Below, in pieces: positions 7,226 through 15,299 of a stretch of DNA of 64,000 nt. The notes under the pieces were generated by a model. It was not told where the DNA came from. It searched no databases and worked only from the letters and a program-made list of their open reading frames with translations. The DNA is from a virus, in the IMG/VR virus record IMGVR_UViG_3300037247_000961, positions 30,431 through 94,430 of that record; one strand, written 5' to 3'. Each line of letters begins with the position of its first letter. Positions within the stretch are counted from its first letter, which is position 1. The translations under genes and the position numbers were made by a program.

Positions 7226-7569
7226 TTAAAATGGTCTTTCCAATGTTCTTTCCGATGGCAATTTGAGCATAACACTTCACATTTTGCAATCTCTTTCAAG
7301 ATTCTAGCCCACGAGATGTCTCGGATCATTTTGCCAGAAATTCCAAATTCCTTCTTGCTTGGGTCTAAATGATGAAAGTCTAAACAAGCGGGATGATCTT
7401 CTGGGCAACGATTGCAAGATAATTGAGCCTTCAATTCTTTAAATCGAATAATCCTCTTTCGTTTATTTTCTGTAGTCCTTGCTCGATGCACCTTCTTATT
7501 TTTTGGATACCAAATCTCCCTCATGTATTTTGCATGGTACTCTTTACGTTTGATAGGGTCTTTAATCAT
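7216..7569 (-). CDS. HNH homing endonuclease-like protein
   Basis: 117 residues. A basic N-terminus is followed by an HNH/zinc-ribbon nuclease core: CNRC, then CLDFHHLDPSKKE (the catalytic HH), and CEVLCSNCHRKEH. Free-standing HNH nucleases of this kind are mobile elements in phage genomes. The stop codon lies inside the tRNA-Met gene (its bases 8-10), an arrangement that ties the nuclease to a conserved tRNA. Confidence 0.8.
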   Translation of the reverse strand: MIKDPIKRKEYHAKYMREIWYPKNKKVHRARTTENKRKRIIRFKELKAQLSCNRCPEDHPACLDFHHLDPSKKEFGISGKMIRDISWARILKEIAKCEVLCSNCHRKEHWKDHFNAG

Positions 7570-7577
7570 AGTGTAGT

Positions 7578-7766
7578 TTACCCCAACGGCGACGTGCCGT
7601 CAATTAAATTCTGCAACGCCTTCACGGCTTCCGTCGCTTTTTTGTAAGCCTCTCGTGTGTTCACCGGACGATATCGCTTGAGTACGATCTGCACCACTAA
7701 GAAAAAGGATGCTTGGCAAAGCAACTGGTGGGCACGGCCCAATTCAGATTTGATCGGGTAGCTCAC
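7578..7766 (-). CDS. Hypothetical small phage protein
   Basis: 62 residues, not recognised. I place the start at the GTG 7766-7764, which overlaps the helicase stop as GTGA. Longer in-frame starts would read through the helicase gene in another frame. Sequence is helical with a hydrophobic middle (ASFFLVVQIVL) and a basic C-terminal half. Confidence 0.5.
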   Translation of the reverse strand: MSYPIKSELGRAHQLLCQASFFLVVQIVLKRYRPVNTREAYKKATEAVKALQNLIDGTSPLG

Positions 7767-9046
7767 ATCCTCACTACAACAACACGCTCTGCGGCGCGGG
7801 TGATGCCGGTGTAAAGCCATCGCCATTTGTCAGCGCGGAAACAATGGGACTCATCAAACAAAAGCACATCATCCCATTCACTGCCTTGAGCCTTATGAAC
7901 CGTTAAACTATATCCATAATCAAATTCCTCGGCGTTTTTGCGTTCCCACCAAGGCAATGCCTCACCTTGGCCAAGGAAATACTGCGTATGCGCCTCGACC
8001 TCTAGCGGAGGGCCATCATCCTCCGGCCGCAGGATCATGAACACCCGTTCATCCTCGATAAGGCCGACTTCATTCACAAACCAAATGGCCCCATTAAGCA
8101 GGCCGCGGTCATGATTATTGCGAAGACACACCAACTTGTCCCCGGCCACTGGCAATGTGTCCGTGCGGCCATACAGCGCGCGCATACGGCGATTAGATGC
8201 ATGTCGGGTCTTATTTCTGCCTACGAGAATTTGATCTGCCGCTTGAGCATGAGACTCATTTATGTGAACCTTCTCCGCAACTAAGCTGTTCCCATAAGAA
8301 CCAATTGCCAAGTCCTCCTGGTTGCGTACACGAGTCGCCATAGCGATAATAGGGTTGCTTTCGGCTTGGCGATGTATGTCAGTCAGCATGACATCGGGCT
8401 CAATTCCTTCGGTAAAGAATCCTGCACCATAGACCGGCGGCAACTGGGCAGGATCACCCAGAACCAATATCTTGGTCCCAAATGATTCCAAGTCCTCCCC
8501 CATAGGTCCATCCACCATTGACACCTCATCAATGATGACCAGCTTGGCATCCTTAACCACTGATTCTGTGTTCAGTGTGAACATGGGACGGCTTAACGCC
8601 TCTCGCTCGCGCTTGACCTTGGCCACCAAGTCCATCACCCTCGGATGATTCTCTACTTGCTCATCGACTGTAAATTGTGGGGGGCCTCCCTCCAACTCCA
8701 TTTCTGGGGAGGCTCCAATCTCCAACTTCAATTCGGCGCGCAATTCCACTAAGGACCGCTCCAAATCCCGCAATTTTTCTCGGCTCAGTTCCTTGGAATT
8801 GTAGATTATGCTATGGATCGTTGATGCGTCTGGACATCCCTTCTGCCGCAACACATATGCCGCCTTACCTGTATACGCCATGTACAGTACCGTCCCATCG
8901 ATACCTTGGCCGAAATGGCGCGCGAGCGTAGTCTTACCGGTACCGGCGTAACCAAACAGGCGAAAGACTTGCGGCGCCTGAGGATCAGCGAGCCATTGCG
9001 CTACAGCCACAAGGGCAGCGTCTTGTTGGGGACTCCATATAGTCAC
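7763..9046 (-). CDS. RecD/Dda-like superfamily 1 DNA helicase
   Basis: 427 residues with SF1B helicase motifs in order: Walker A GYAGTGKTT (residues about 32-40), Walker B KLVIIDEVSMV, motif III LVLGDPAQLPPV, motif IV-like LTDIHRQ, then SLTVHKAQGSEWDDV and WLYTGITRA near the C-terminus (UvrD_C_2 part). This is the layout of T4 Dda and the RecD core. A role in replication-fork unwinding or recombination fits the neighbouring SSB-like and SNF2-like genes. Confidence 0.9.
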   Translation of the reverse strand: MTIWSPQQDAALVAVAQWLADPQAPQVFRLFGYAGTGKTTLARHFGQGIDGTVLYMAYTGKAAYVLRQKGCPDASTIHSIIYNSKELSREKLRDLERSLVELRAELKLEIGASPEMELEGGPPQFTVDEQVENHPRVMDLVAKVKREREALSRPMFTLNTESVVKDAKLVIIDEVSMVDGPMGEDLESFGTKILVLGDPAQLPPVYGAGFFTEGIEPDVMLTDIHRQAESNPIIAMATRVRNQEDLAIGSYGNSLVAEKVHINESHAQAADQILVGRNKTRHASNRRMRALYGRTDTLPVAGDKLVCLRNNHDRGLLNGAIWFVNEVGLIEDERVFMILRPEDDGPPLEVEAHTQYFLGQGEALPWWERKNAEEFDYGYSLTVHKAQGSEWDDVLLFDESHCFRADKWRWLYTGITRAAERVVVVRM

Positions 9047-9402
9047 GCAGGCACCCGACAGTCTCGCAGGCCTTTAGTCGCGTGAAATTCTAGGAGTCGG
9101 CCCTTGCGAATCGTTGACGCAATGATACGGCGATAATCTTGTCCACGCTTACCAAAGGACGACGTCTCCTTGCGGTACTTGCGCTTGATGGCTTGTTGGA
9201 GAAGATAGTCACGGCGCCGATGCTCATTGCCCCATTCACGAGCGACACAAGGCATCATGCCTTTGCCCAATAAGATTGCCTCGATCTCGCCGCCCTTGGC
9301 CTCCTCACACATGGCATTGATGAAATCGTGAAGTTGCCGGCGCGTATTCACGTCGCGGCGCTTGAAATTCTTGATGATCTTATCGTTTTGTTGGTCAGCC
9401 AT
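9043..9402 (-). CDS. Hypothetical basic protein
   Basis: 119 residues, strongly basic (many Arg/Lys in KNFKRRDVNTRRQ and KRKYRKETSSFGKRGQDYRR), consistent with nucleic-acid binding but not a recognised family. Start taken at ATG 9402, which has AAGGTG upstream and overlaps the zinc-ribbon gene by 8 bases; the longer frame to 9501 lies inside that gene. Ends in a four-base overlap with the helicase. Confidence 0.55.
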   Translation of the reverse strand: MADQQNDKIIKNFKRRDVNTRRQLHDFINAMCEEAKGGEIEAILLGKGMMPCVAREWGNEHRRRDYLLQQAIKRKYRKETSSFGKRGQDYRRIIASTIRKGRLLEFHATKGLRDCRVPA

Positions 9403-9916
9403 GTTGCACCTTCGCTTTTTCGCGCGCCACATCCAGCTTCCGCGTATGGTACTCGATGTCTTTTTGGGCACGTCGAATACATCCTCGATGGTAGGTGGCA
9501 TTCCAAGCCCACGACTTGGTGTCTTTTTCCTTGCAGGCGATCCGTTCCAATTCCTGTTTGCTCGCCTCGTCAGCCAGTATCTGCGCCATTTCCAATGCCG
9601 CTTCTTCGGTTAACCAAAGTCGATCTTCCTCCACGATGTACGACGACGGAATGCGGTACTCGGTTTTGGTGGATGTAACGTCCATGCCGGTGATTTTTGT
9701 TTTTTCCGCCCTCGGGGTGCGCTCATAGGTTCTGATGCGCCCACGGGAGAATTGCTCATACCCGATATGACAGTTTTGGCAATCGATGGTTACTTCCGTT
9801 CCATCACCCATGATACAGCGGATATAGCCACTACCCACACAATCCGGACACTCCACGGATGTTTCGACGGTGTCAAATCGCGCCCACCAAACCTCTTGCC
9901 CGATTTCATAGTTCAT
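9395..9916 (-). CDS. Protein with DnaJ-type zinc ribbon
   Basis: 173 residues. Residues about 23-52 hold CPDCVGSGYI and DCQNCHIGY, the CxxCxGxG pattern of DnaJ-like zinc ribbons. The rest is helical and charged without a J domain, so it is not a chaperone of the usual kind. A second protein with the same zinc pattern is encoded at 51374-51898. Function unknown; likely nucleic-acid or protein binding. Confidence 0.6.
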   Translation of the reverse strand: MNYEIGQEVWWARFDTVETSVECPDCVGSGYIRCIMGDGTEVTIDCQNCHIGYEQFSRGRIRTYERTPRAEKTKITGMDVTSTKTEYRIPSSYIVEEDRLWLTEEAALEMAQILADEASKQELERIACKEKDTKSWAWNATYHRGCIRRAQKDIEYHTRKLDVAREKAKVQHG

Positions 9917-9955
9917 GGCTCAGTGCCCCTGATTTATGCAGTACCTTAAAGGAAA

Positions 9956-9993
9956 CGCGGGCCGGCTTAGGAGGGAGCAGAAGCCGGCCCGCG
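9956..9993 (-). terminator. Strong intrinsic terminator after the SSB-like gene
   Basis: A perfect 13-bp G+C-rich stem (CGCGGGCCGGCTT, 9956-9968; complement at 9981-9993) with a 12-base loop. On the minus strand it is followed by TTTCCTTT. It sits 28 bases past the SSB-like stop and would end the abundant SSB-like transcript. It could act on both strands, although only minus-strand genes are near. Confidence 0.75.
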
Positions 9994-10020
9994 TGCGCGC
10001 TGTGTCTAGGCTTAGCAGAC

Positions 10021-10893
10021 CTAGAACGGCGCGTCTTCTCCGTCACCCCCGTCTGCCGCGGGGTCTCCTCCCTTGCCTGAGGCGGCATGCTGCGACGCGA
10101 AGTCGGCTTTGGCCATTCCGCTCACGACCATGTCGCGAAAGTCACGGGCCTCGTTCAACAGTTCCTTGTTCTCGACCGGGTTGATGAGGCTTCCCTTCCA
10201 TGTTGCACCGAGCGGATCAATGCGGAAGTTGAAGAAGGTACCGCTGTCATTCTTCTGCTTCACCGTGCGCAGGATTGCACGATTTGCGAACATCGGGGGC
10301 TTGCCCTTCAGCGTGTACATCGCCGTGATCCAGTCCCGATAGGGCTTGATCTTGGTCGACGTGAAGCTCACCACACCGAATCCGACCGTCGAAATACCGT
10401 CCTCGTCCAGGAAGAGCCCATAGACGTAGAAGGTTTGGACCAAGTCGTTCATTGCGCCAGACTTTGCATCCGACCGCGAGTCGGGGCAATGCAACTTGCC
10501 GAAAGGCTTGCCGTCATTGTCCTCAATGGCCTTTTCGACCACATCGCCGTTGGGATCGTGCATGCCAACCATGCCGCCGCCAGCGTCACGCGGCACCCAC
10601 TCCACATAGACCTGTTCCTTGTGGACGGGGATGAAGGCGACGCCATCGGCCGTGGGGCCTTCGCCATCCCACATTTGCTTGGTCACGGTATTGAACAACA
10701 TGCCACTTTCGGCGCCGACTGGATCTTTGTCGACGACCTGGGGGCTGTTGCTTTGCAGGATGGCCAGGAACGGCACGGACAGGTCTTTGCTCTGCGTGCC
10801 TTCGAAGCCGGCACCCGAGTCATCACCATAATCATAACTCGTGGCTGGAACGCCCGCGGGTGTGGCCACAGCCACCTCTTTCGATTCACTCAT
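10021..10893 (-). CDS. Putative single-stranded DNA-binding protein
   Basis: 290 residues. It ends in an acidic glycine-rich tail with the terminal residues DGEDAPF, closely resembling the C-terminal partner-docking tip of bacterial SSB (DDDIPF). The middle (residues about 60-230) is beta-rich with many aromatics (VYVEWVPRD, TFYVYGLFL, FFNFRIDPLG), compatible with an OB fold. I do not recognise an exact family. Its placement among helicase genes, its own strong terminator and a long leader all fit a highly expressed SSB. Confidence 0.6.
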   Translation of the reverse strand: MSESKEVAVATPAGVPATSYDYGDDSGAGFEGTQSKDLSVPFLAILQSNSPQVVDKDPVGAESGMLFNTVTKQMWDGEGPTADGVAFIPVHKEQVYVEWVPRDAGGGMVGMHDPNGDVVEKAIEDNDGKPFGKLHCPDSRSDAKSGAMNDLVQTFYVYGLFLDEDGISTVGFGVVSFTSTKIKPYRDWITAMYTLKGKPPMFANRAILRTVKQKNDSGTFFNFRIDPLGATWKGSLINPVENKELLNEARDFRDMVVSGMAKADFASQHAASGKGGDPAADGGDGEDAPF

Positions 10894-11138
10894 CTTCGTT
10901 CTCCAGTTCTCGGTTCATAGTTCATAGATTGCAGCCCATCACACTCACCACTTCGCAGGTGACGCGGTGCGCCCCTCTAAGGACGCTGGGGGTTTCATTT
11001 ATAAAGGCATTGAACCCCTAAGCTCTAGCCTATACAATATGCGCCGGCCGGGGCGTGACTCCTAGCACAGCATCCGCTTTCCCTTATCCAATATGGGCGT
11101 CTTAATTCAACAGGCTGATTAGACCTATTGGTATCCGG
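10894..11138. other. 245-base leader/intergenic region before the SSB-like gene
   Basis: No gene seen on either strand. On the minus strand a weak promoter candidate reads TTGAAT, 16 bases, GATAAG (about 11111-11084). An imperfect stem, GGGGTTTCA (10989-10997) with TGAACCCC (11011-11018), could fold in the leader RNA. A GA-rich stretch with GGAGAA gives the ribosome-binding site. The region may carry regulation of the SSB-like gene. Confidence 0.4.
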
Positions 11139-11150
11139 TTATGTGACCGG
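11135..11150. promoter_or_regulatory. Dyad with GTTATGT core (candidate operator)
   Basis: CCGGTTATGTGACCGG is an imperfect palindrome overlapping the stop codon of the 11139-11351 gene. The same core with matching symmetry occurs in the dyad at 14879-14904 (GCTGTTATGTAACAGC on the minus strand). No T-run follows. Confidence 0.4.
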
Positions 11151-11351
11151 CTCCTTATGACACCTCGGCGCATGTAGAATATCAGACCAATTCCACAGTC
11201 CAGTTGTATGCTCATCTGGCGCAGGCTCTATCACATGGAGCATCTGGGATAAGTGATAATGCAATCGATCATCGATGTAACTATCACAATCTCTCGGCTC
11301 AGACTTTGCACCGCAGACTAACGTCCCGTCGCATCGCCATCTAAGGCTCAC
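11139..11351 (-). CDS. Hypothetical small cysteine-containing protein
   Basis: 70 residues from a GTG that overlaps the upstream stop as GTGA. Four cysteines (positions about 7, 13, 22, 64) and several histidines suggest possible metal binding but no known finger pattern is clear. Not recognised. Support comes mainly from tight coupling to the gene above. Confidence 0.45.
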   Translation of the reverse strand: MSLRWRCDGTLVCGAKSEPRDCDSYIDDRLHYHLSQMLHVIEPAPDEHTTGLWNWSDILHAPRCHKEPVT

Positions 11352-11917
11352 GCCTTCACCTTAACATCGGTGAAGCGTTGACGATAGGCGCCGAAGGTAT
11401 CCAGCGGAATTGCAATGCCATCCGCAAGCGCCCCTTTGATGAAGGCGCGAAGGGTGTTGGTGTGAACGCCACGCACCAATTTGAGATTGAGAGGCTTCTT
11501 GCGCTGCGCACAGTCCCGCATGAACTTACGTGCCCAAGCCTCTTGGTCCTTATTGAAGTCGATGGTCACTGTGCGCTTGATCAGATTGGCGTTGCCATTG
11601 TCCTCAAGCCAGGCATGAGCCTTTTCCTCATTGCCCTTGGGGATGGACCCACGAATCACTTCCTTGAGATTGATAATGATGCCACCGGGGGTGATCACCT
11701 TGGACTTGTCAAGCTGGGCCTCCTCCAAAAGGTTCGGCAACTTGGTTTCCTTAACCAACGTCACCGCGGCCTTAGCCTCGCCCAATTGGGCCTCCAGCGC
11801 AGAAACACGAGCCTCCGCATCAAGCTGCTCTTGGGCAAGGCCTTCGATCCGGCTCATCAAATTGCCGCCGGGCTCGTTAGTCTCCCAAGCACTGTAATCG
11901 TGTTCTTTGTCCATCAT
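11348..11917 (-). CDS. Conserved-looking phage protein with coiled coil
   Basis: 189 residues from the ATG at 11917 (GAAGGGAG in front; the frame stays open to 12025 but that part overlaps the upstream gene). A coiled coil at residues about 25-70 (LAQEQLDAEARVSALEAQL) is followed by a compact domain ending in LRAFIKGALADG and DTFGAYRQRFTDVKV. I do not recognise the family. Its place in the helicase/SSB group suggests DNA metabolism. Confidence 0.6.
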   Translation of the reverse strand: MMDKEHDYSAWETNEPGGNLMSRIEGLAQEQLDAEARVSALEAQLGEAKAAVTLVKETKLPNLLEEAQLDKSKVITPGGIIINLKEVIRGSIPKGNEEKAHAWLEDNGNANLIKRTVTIDFNKDQEAWARKFMRDCAQRKKPLNLKLVRGVHTNTLRAFIKGALADGIAIPLDTFGAYRQRFTDVKVKA

Positions 11918-11933
11918 CGATGCTCCCTTCCCG

Positions 11934-12287
11934 TTAAATAATGTTAGCTTCGTCCCTCGCCATGTCCTCAAGATGAGCCTGCAAGGCCTCTGGGATATCG
12001 TCCCACGTGATGCCATCTGGGCCAATCACTTCCAAGTCCTCGACCTCGCCGCCCTCTGCCGGGTAGCCAGGATCGCCATTGCTCAAATACCAGACTGCCG
12101 GATAGTAATCCGTGATCTTGGCGCTTACATCAAGCATCAACGTCGGATAGTTGCCGTCCGCATCGGGCTTAAGCAACTCATACTCATATTCAAAATTGAC
12201 GTCGGTTCCACGGATCACTGAATCGCTCCTCAAGCCATGATCAAGTTTAAACAGTGTGGCGTCAAAAGTCAATTCATTTAAATCCAT
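11934..12287 (-). CDS. Hypothetical acidic phage protein
   Basis: 117 residues, strongly acidic throughout (for example EGGEVEDLEVIGPDGITWDD). Acidity of this degree is often seen in DNA-mimic or inhibitor proteins, but nothing specific supports that here. The start overlaps the SNF2-like helicase stop by 10 bases. Confidence 0.55.
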   Translation of the reverse strand: MDLNELTFDATLFKLDHGLRSDSVIRGTDVNFEYEYELLKPDADGNYPTLMLDVSAKITDYYPAVWYLSNGDPGYPAEGGEVEDLEVIGPDGITWDDIPEALQAHLEDMARDEANII

Positions 12288-13759
12288 TCGCGCAGCATGT
12301 CTCCGGTCAATCGAGATGCAATATCATATTTACCTCGGAGATTTTCAACGATGTGCATATCGACCGTATCGTGGGCAAGCACATCGGCATACAGCACACC
12401 AAATCCATATTCACCGTGATCCACTCCATCTTGTCCAATGCGATGATTACGATCTTCAGATTGCATGCGGTCGCGGTATTTGAACGAATTGGAATAATAC
12501 ATCGTCGTCTTTGCCGCATTGATCGTGATACCTCGGGAGCCTTTGCTCGGGTTGCCCACAAACCAGTCCGCGTCGCCTGCATTGAATGCTAATTTAGACC
12601 GTTCGCATTCATCATCATCCAATGTGCCGTCATAGCGCACGGCCCTTGGGCCAAGGGCGTCCATAATTTGATCAATATCGCGAGTGAAGCGGGACCAAAC
12701 AATGGCCGGGTGATTTAGCTTCTCCAAAAACGCCAACGAGCAATCCAATCGAGGATTCTTGACGTCGCACAGTTCAACCGGCTCCTCGGCATCCGTCACC
12801 ATATACCCACACGTGATTTGCTGAAGCCGCAGCAAACGGGTCAGGGCCAAGTTGCCATCAACGATACGGCCATCCTGCAATTCGATCTCGAACTCGTCCC
12901 GCATCTTGTCGTAATACGCTTGTTGCTTCGGCGTCATGTCGAACCATCGTTTAGTGTACAGCTTATCAGGTAAATCCAGAACGTCGGTTTTCAACAGGCG
13001 ATCACTCACCGATGCAAGTATCTCGGCCAACTCATCGATGTTCTTATAGCGCAGCAATTTGTCATATCCGGGATCGTAGCCGTGAAGCGCCTCACAATCC
13101 GCAGCCGTGAACCATTCTGCATAATGCTGTTTGAATGAGCGAAAGTTTTCCATTCCAAGGCGGCGCCAGATTCCTTCATCAAGGAACCGTAACTGCGAAT
13201 AAATATCAAAGGGCTTGTCTGCCGGGGTGCCGGTCAAGATGCGCTTATACGCGGGATAAGCGCCCGAGGCTACTACGGAGCGCGTCCGCTTGGCGCTTGG
13301 CGTCCTGATATCATCAGACTCGTCCAATGTCATGAACACCTTGCGACGTTTTAAGAATCGCCAGACGGCTTTCTTCCCTTTGGCCGTCATGAATCCATCA
13401 TAACTGATGCAAAAGAAAGCCAAGCCCTGGAACTTGATCAGATTATTAAACGCCGCAGCATGCCATTTGGTGTTAGCCCGTTTGGTTTGCCAAAGGAAGA
13501 TCATCATTTTCTTCATGACCGCATCAGGCATGTGCTTCGGCAATTCGTCCGTGACCCAGTTTCGCTCGACACCCCCCGGAGCCACGATCAGCGCCCCGTC
13601 GATCTGCCCGCCTATGAATAAATAGGCAATGGAGTCAATGATTGGTTTGCTTTTTCCCGTGCCCTGTTCCCAGAGAATACCGTGGAACGGCAGTTCCCGC
13701 GTTTCCTTAAAGATGCGGTCTTGATGATCAAATGGATCAGTTTTGTATTGGTATGCCAT
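12278..13759 (-). CDS. SNF2-type superfamily 2 helicase/ATPase
   Basis: 493 residues. Motif I is GILWEQGTGKSK (near residue 28), motif II LDESDDI (a DESD variant of DEAH), motif III LTGTPADKPFDIYSQL, then motif V-like GSRGITINAAKT and motif VI QSEDRNHRIGQDG, the signature of SNF2 proteins. Phage relatives are thought to act in replication or DNA remodelling. It is the first gene after the repeat-rich spacer at 13760-14057 and has a good ribosome-binding site (GAGGAG). Confidence 0.85.
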   Translation of the reverse strand: MAYQYKTDPFDHQDRIFKETRELPFHGILWEQGTGKSKPIIDSIAYLFIGGQIDGALIVAPGGVERNWVTDELPKHMPDAVMKKMMIFLWQTKRANTKWHAAAFNNLIKFQGLAFFCISYDGFMTAKGKKAVWRFLKRRKVFMTLDESDDIRTPSAKRTRSVVASGAYPAYKRILTGTPADKPFDIYSQLRFLDEGIWRRLGMENFRSFKQHYAEWFTAADCEALHGYDPGYDKLLRYKNIDELAEILASVSDRLLKTDVLDLPDKLYTKRWFDMTPKQQAYYDKMRDEFEIELQDGRIVDGNLALTRLLRLQQITCGYMVTDAEEPVELCDVKNPRLDCSLAFLEKLNHPAIVWSRFTRDIDQIMDALGPRAVRYDGTLDDDECERSKLAFNAGDADWFVGNPSKGSRGITINAAKTTMYYSNSFKYRDRMQSEDRNHRIGQDGVDHGEYGFGVLYADVLAHDTVDMHIVENLRGKYDIASRLTGDMLREWI

Positions 13760-14057
13760 GGGAACTCCTCAGGCCCAAGGGGGACATAACTTGAGAGACT
13801 TGCGACTTTGGCTTTTCGTACTTGTTGGACCCTCTAAGTTACTATACTTTCTTATCTTTCTTTCAGAAAGAGAGAGAAGAGATACTTATATACTTCTTTC
13901 AAAACGTTGCGGTAAAAACTTTCTTTCCCCGCAACCCCAAAAAGGCCTCTGAAAGTTGAAAAGTATGTCTTTCTCAGATTCACTCTTTTGGGCCAGGGAC
14001 TTACCCCGAGTATCCTGGGAAATCCCTACCTCTGAAAGTATAGTCTCAAGTCTCTCC
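13760..14057. repeat. 298-base noncoding spacer with nested inverted repeats
   Basis: Lies between the endolysin stop and the helicase start. Two pairs of arms are arranged symmetrically: GAGAGACTTG (13793-13802) with CAAGTCTCTC (14047-14056), and ACTATACTTTC (13841-13851) with GAAAGTATAGT (14034-14044). Between them are a 7-bp hairpin (GTTGCGG...CCGCAAC), TCTTTCT-TTC-AGAAAGA, and a direct repeat CCTCTGAAAGT at 13946-13956 and 14029-14039. A weak leftward promoter (TTTACC, 18 bases, TATATA) is possible. It could be a regulatory boundary or a replication origin. Confidence 0.55.
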
Positions 14058-14852
14058 TTAGGTCATTTCGTAGTGAGGCGCGTCAATGAAGGCCGGCTTG
14101 TCCCTGGCCCGCTTGCGCTCCGCATAGGCCTGTACCAGCTTTTCAGGGGCCTGGAGGGGGGTCTCGTTATAGAGGGGTACCCAAGCGCCCCCCCAACGTA
14201 ATAGGCCCCCACAGGCGAACGAGGCCCGCCGTACGGCCTCCATGATCTTGTAGCAGGCCAGTAATTCCCATCGGGCACGTCCATTGATCCATGGAACCAG
14301 GTCCACGGCATGGCTAAAGCCATCGCTCTGAATCAGGTGCTTGGACTTCATGGTCTGGGATACCCTGGTACGTACGTATTCTGCCTGTTCCTCGCGAGTG
14401 CGCACGCCATCGGTCACAGTGAAATCTTGTGCCGTGATTCCGATGGCATGGTGAACGATCCTCACAAGATCAGGATGAACGCCTTCCAGGTTTTTGAGGC
14501 TGCTTTTGCCCAGCTTGTAGGAGCCAATCTCCACGTCGTCCAGCAACGGGTCTGTTGCCTCTTGCTTCGCACCGTGTGGGCGTGTGGGCGCCTTGGGCGC
14601 GCGGGCTGGCGCACCATGGTCCTCCATGCAATGGACCGCGATGCCTGCCATCTTTCGCATCACGTCGAGGGCTTTGGTGTCGCCGGGGTTGAGGGTCCAG
14701 TCCCGAATCAGTTGGGCCTGATAATGTGCCATCATTGTGGTATAATCGCCCACGGAATGAGGCTCGGGAGTCGGCTCCATTCGGTTGGGGCCGAGGCTGT
14801 CCTGGTAACGGCGCTCGCCGTCGATCAGGTTGTAAACATCTTTGCGTTTCAT
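14058..14852 (-). CDS. Endolysin, M15 L-Ala-D-Glu-type peptidase with extra N-terminal domain
   Basis: 264 residues. The C-terminal 165 residues are an M15 peptidase like T5 endolysin: LEGVHPDLVRIVHHAIGI, FTVTDGVRTREEQ, SKHLIQSDGFSHAVDLVPW (zinc ligands His and Asp) and the final APHYEM histidine. It would cleave peptidoglycan stem peptides. The N-terminal 90 residues (HSVGDYTTMMAHYQAQLI, ALDVMRKMAGIAVHCMEDHG) resemble small stand-alone phage proteins of unknown function, not a cell-wall binding domain. A proline/alanine linker separates the parts. No signal peptide, so a holin is needed. Confidence 0.8.
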   Translation of the reverse strand: MKRKDVYNLIDGERRYQDSLGPNRMEPTPEPHSVGDYTTMMAHYQAQLIRDWTLNPGDTKALDVMRKMAGIAVHCMEDHGAPARAPKAPTRPHGAKQEATDPLLDDVEIGSYKLGKSSLKNLEGVHPDLVRIVHHAIGITAQDFTVTDGVRTREEQAEYVRTRVSQTMKSKHLIQSDGFSHAVDLVPWINGRARWELLACYKIMEAVRRASFACGGLLRWGGAWVPLYNETPLQAPEKLVQAYAERKRARDKPAFIDAPHYEMT

Positions 14853-14878
14853 GATTGGTTCCTAATTATGAGGGTGAA

Positions 14879-14904
14879 GCGGGGCTGTTACATAACAGCA
14901 CCGC
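14879..14904. promoter_or_regulatory. 12-bp dyad upstream of the endolysin gene
   Basis: Arms GCGGGGCTGTTA (14879-14890) and TAACAGCACCGC (14893-14904) pair with one mismatch around a 2-base centre. There is no T-run after it on the minus strand. It lies between the 103-residue gene and the endolysin ribosome-binding site and shares the GTTATGT core with the dyad at 11135-11150, so a protein-binding site is possible. Confidence 0.45.
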
Positions 14905-14912
14905 TGCAAAGG

Positions 14913-15224
14913 TTACTTTGCGTCGACCAGTTTTGGCAAACTAGTCACCAATTTGTTCTCCGGCCTATAGGTATCAACCGTTTGGCCTTGATTGTTTAGG
15001 ACGTAGCAGTATCCCGTCAACAGGTAAGTTGATGAGATATCTGTATCCGGGAACGTGCATTCGGCCACACATACAGTCCACACTTTTCCCTTTGGTGTTT
15101 CGCTGAGGTTGAACAGTCCGCATTCATATTTTGTTGCAAGGATGCGGCAAAACTTGATCTCTTTGATGCCACCGATGATTCGATAATTCTTGTCCTTGCC
15201 CGACATGATTTTCAAGGTCAACAT
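14913..15224 (-). CDS. Hypothetical phage protein
   Basis: 103 residues, beta-rich with four cysteines (FCRI, YECGLF, CVAEC), not recognised. A very strong Shine-Dalgarno (AGAAGGAGATAGGTC before ATG) suggests high expression. It lies just upstream of the endolysin, after the metallophosphoesterase gene. Confidence 0.55.
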   Translation of the reverse strand: MLTLKIMSGKDKNYRIIGGIKEIKFCRILATKYECGLFNLSETPKGKVWTVCVAECTFPDTDISSTYLLTGYCYVLNNQGQTVDTYRPENKLVTSLPKLVDAK

Positions 15225-15299
15225 GACCTATCTCCTTCTACTTCTACTGATTGCGCTACGTCAACTCACGACGCGCCTCGCGCTTAGCGGCGCCGCTTC

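Noticed and set aside
9956-9993. Hairpin considered as a recombination site
   Set aside because: G+C-rich perfect stem followed by a T-rich stretch just after a stop codon is adequately explained as a terminator.
10087-10920. 277-codon plus-strand open frame
   Set aside because: Antisense shadow of the SSB-like gene, which has a good start, ribosome-binding site and terminator; no ribosome-binding site or family match on the plus strand.
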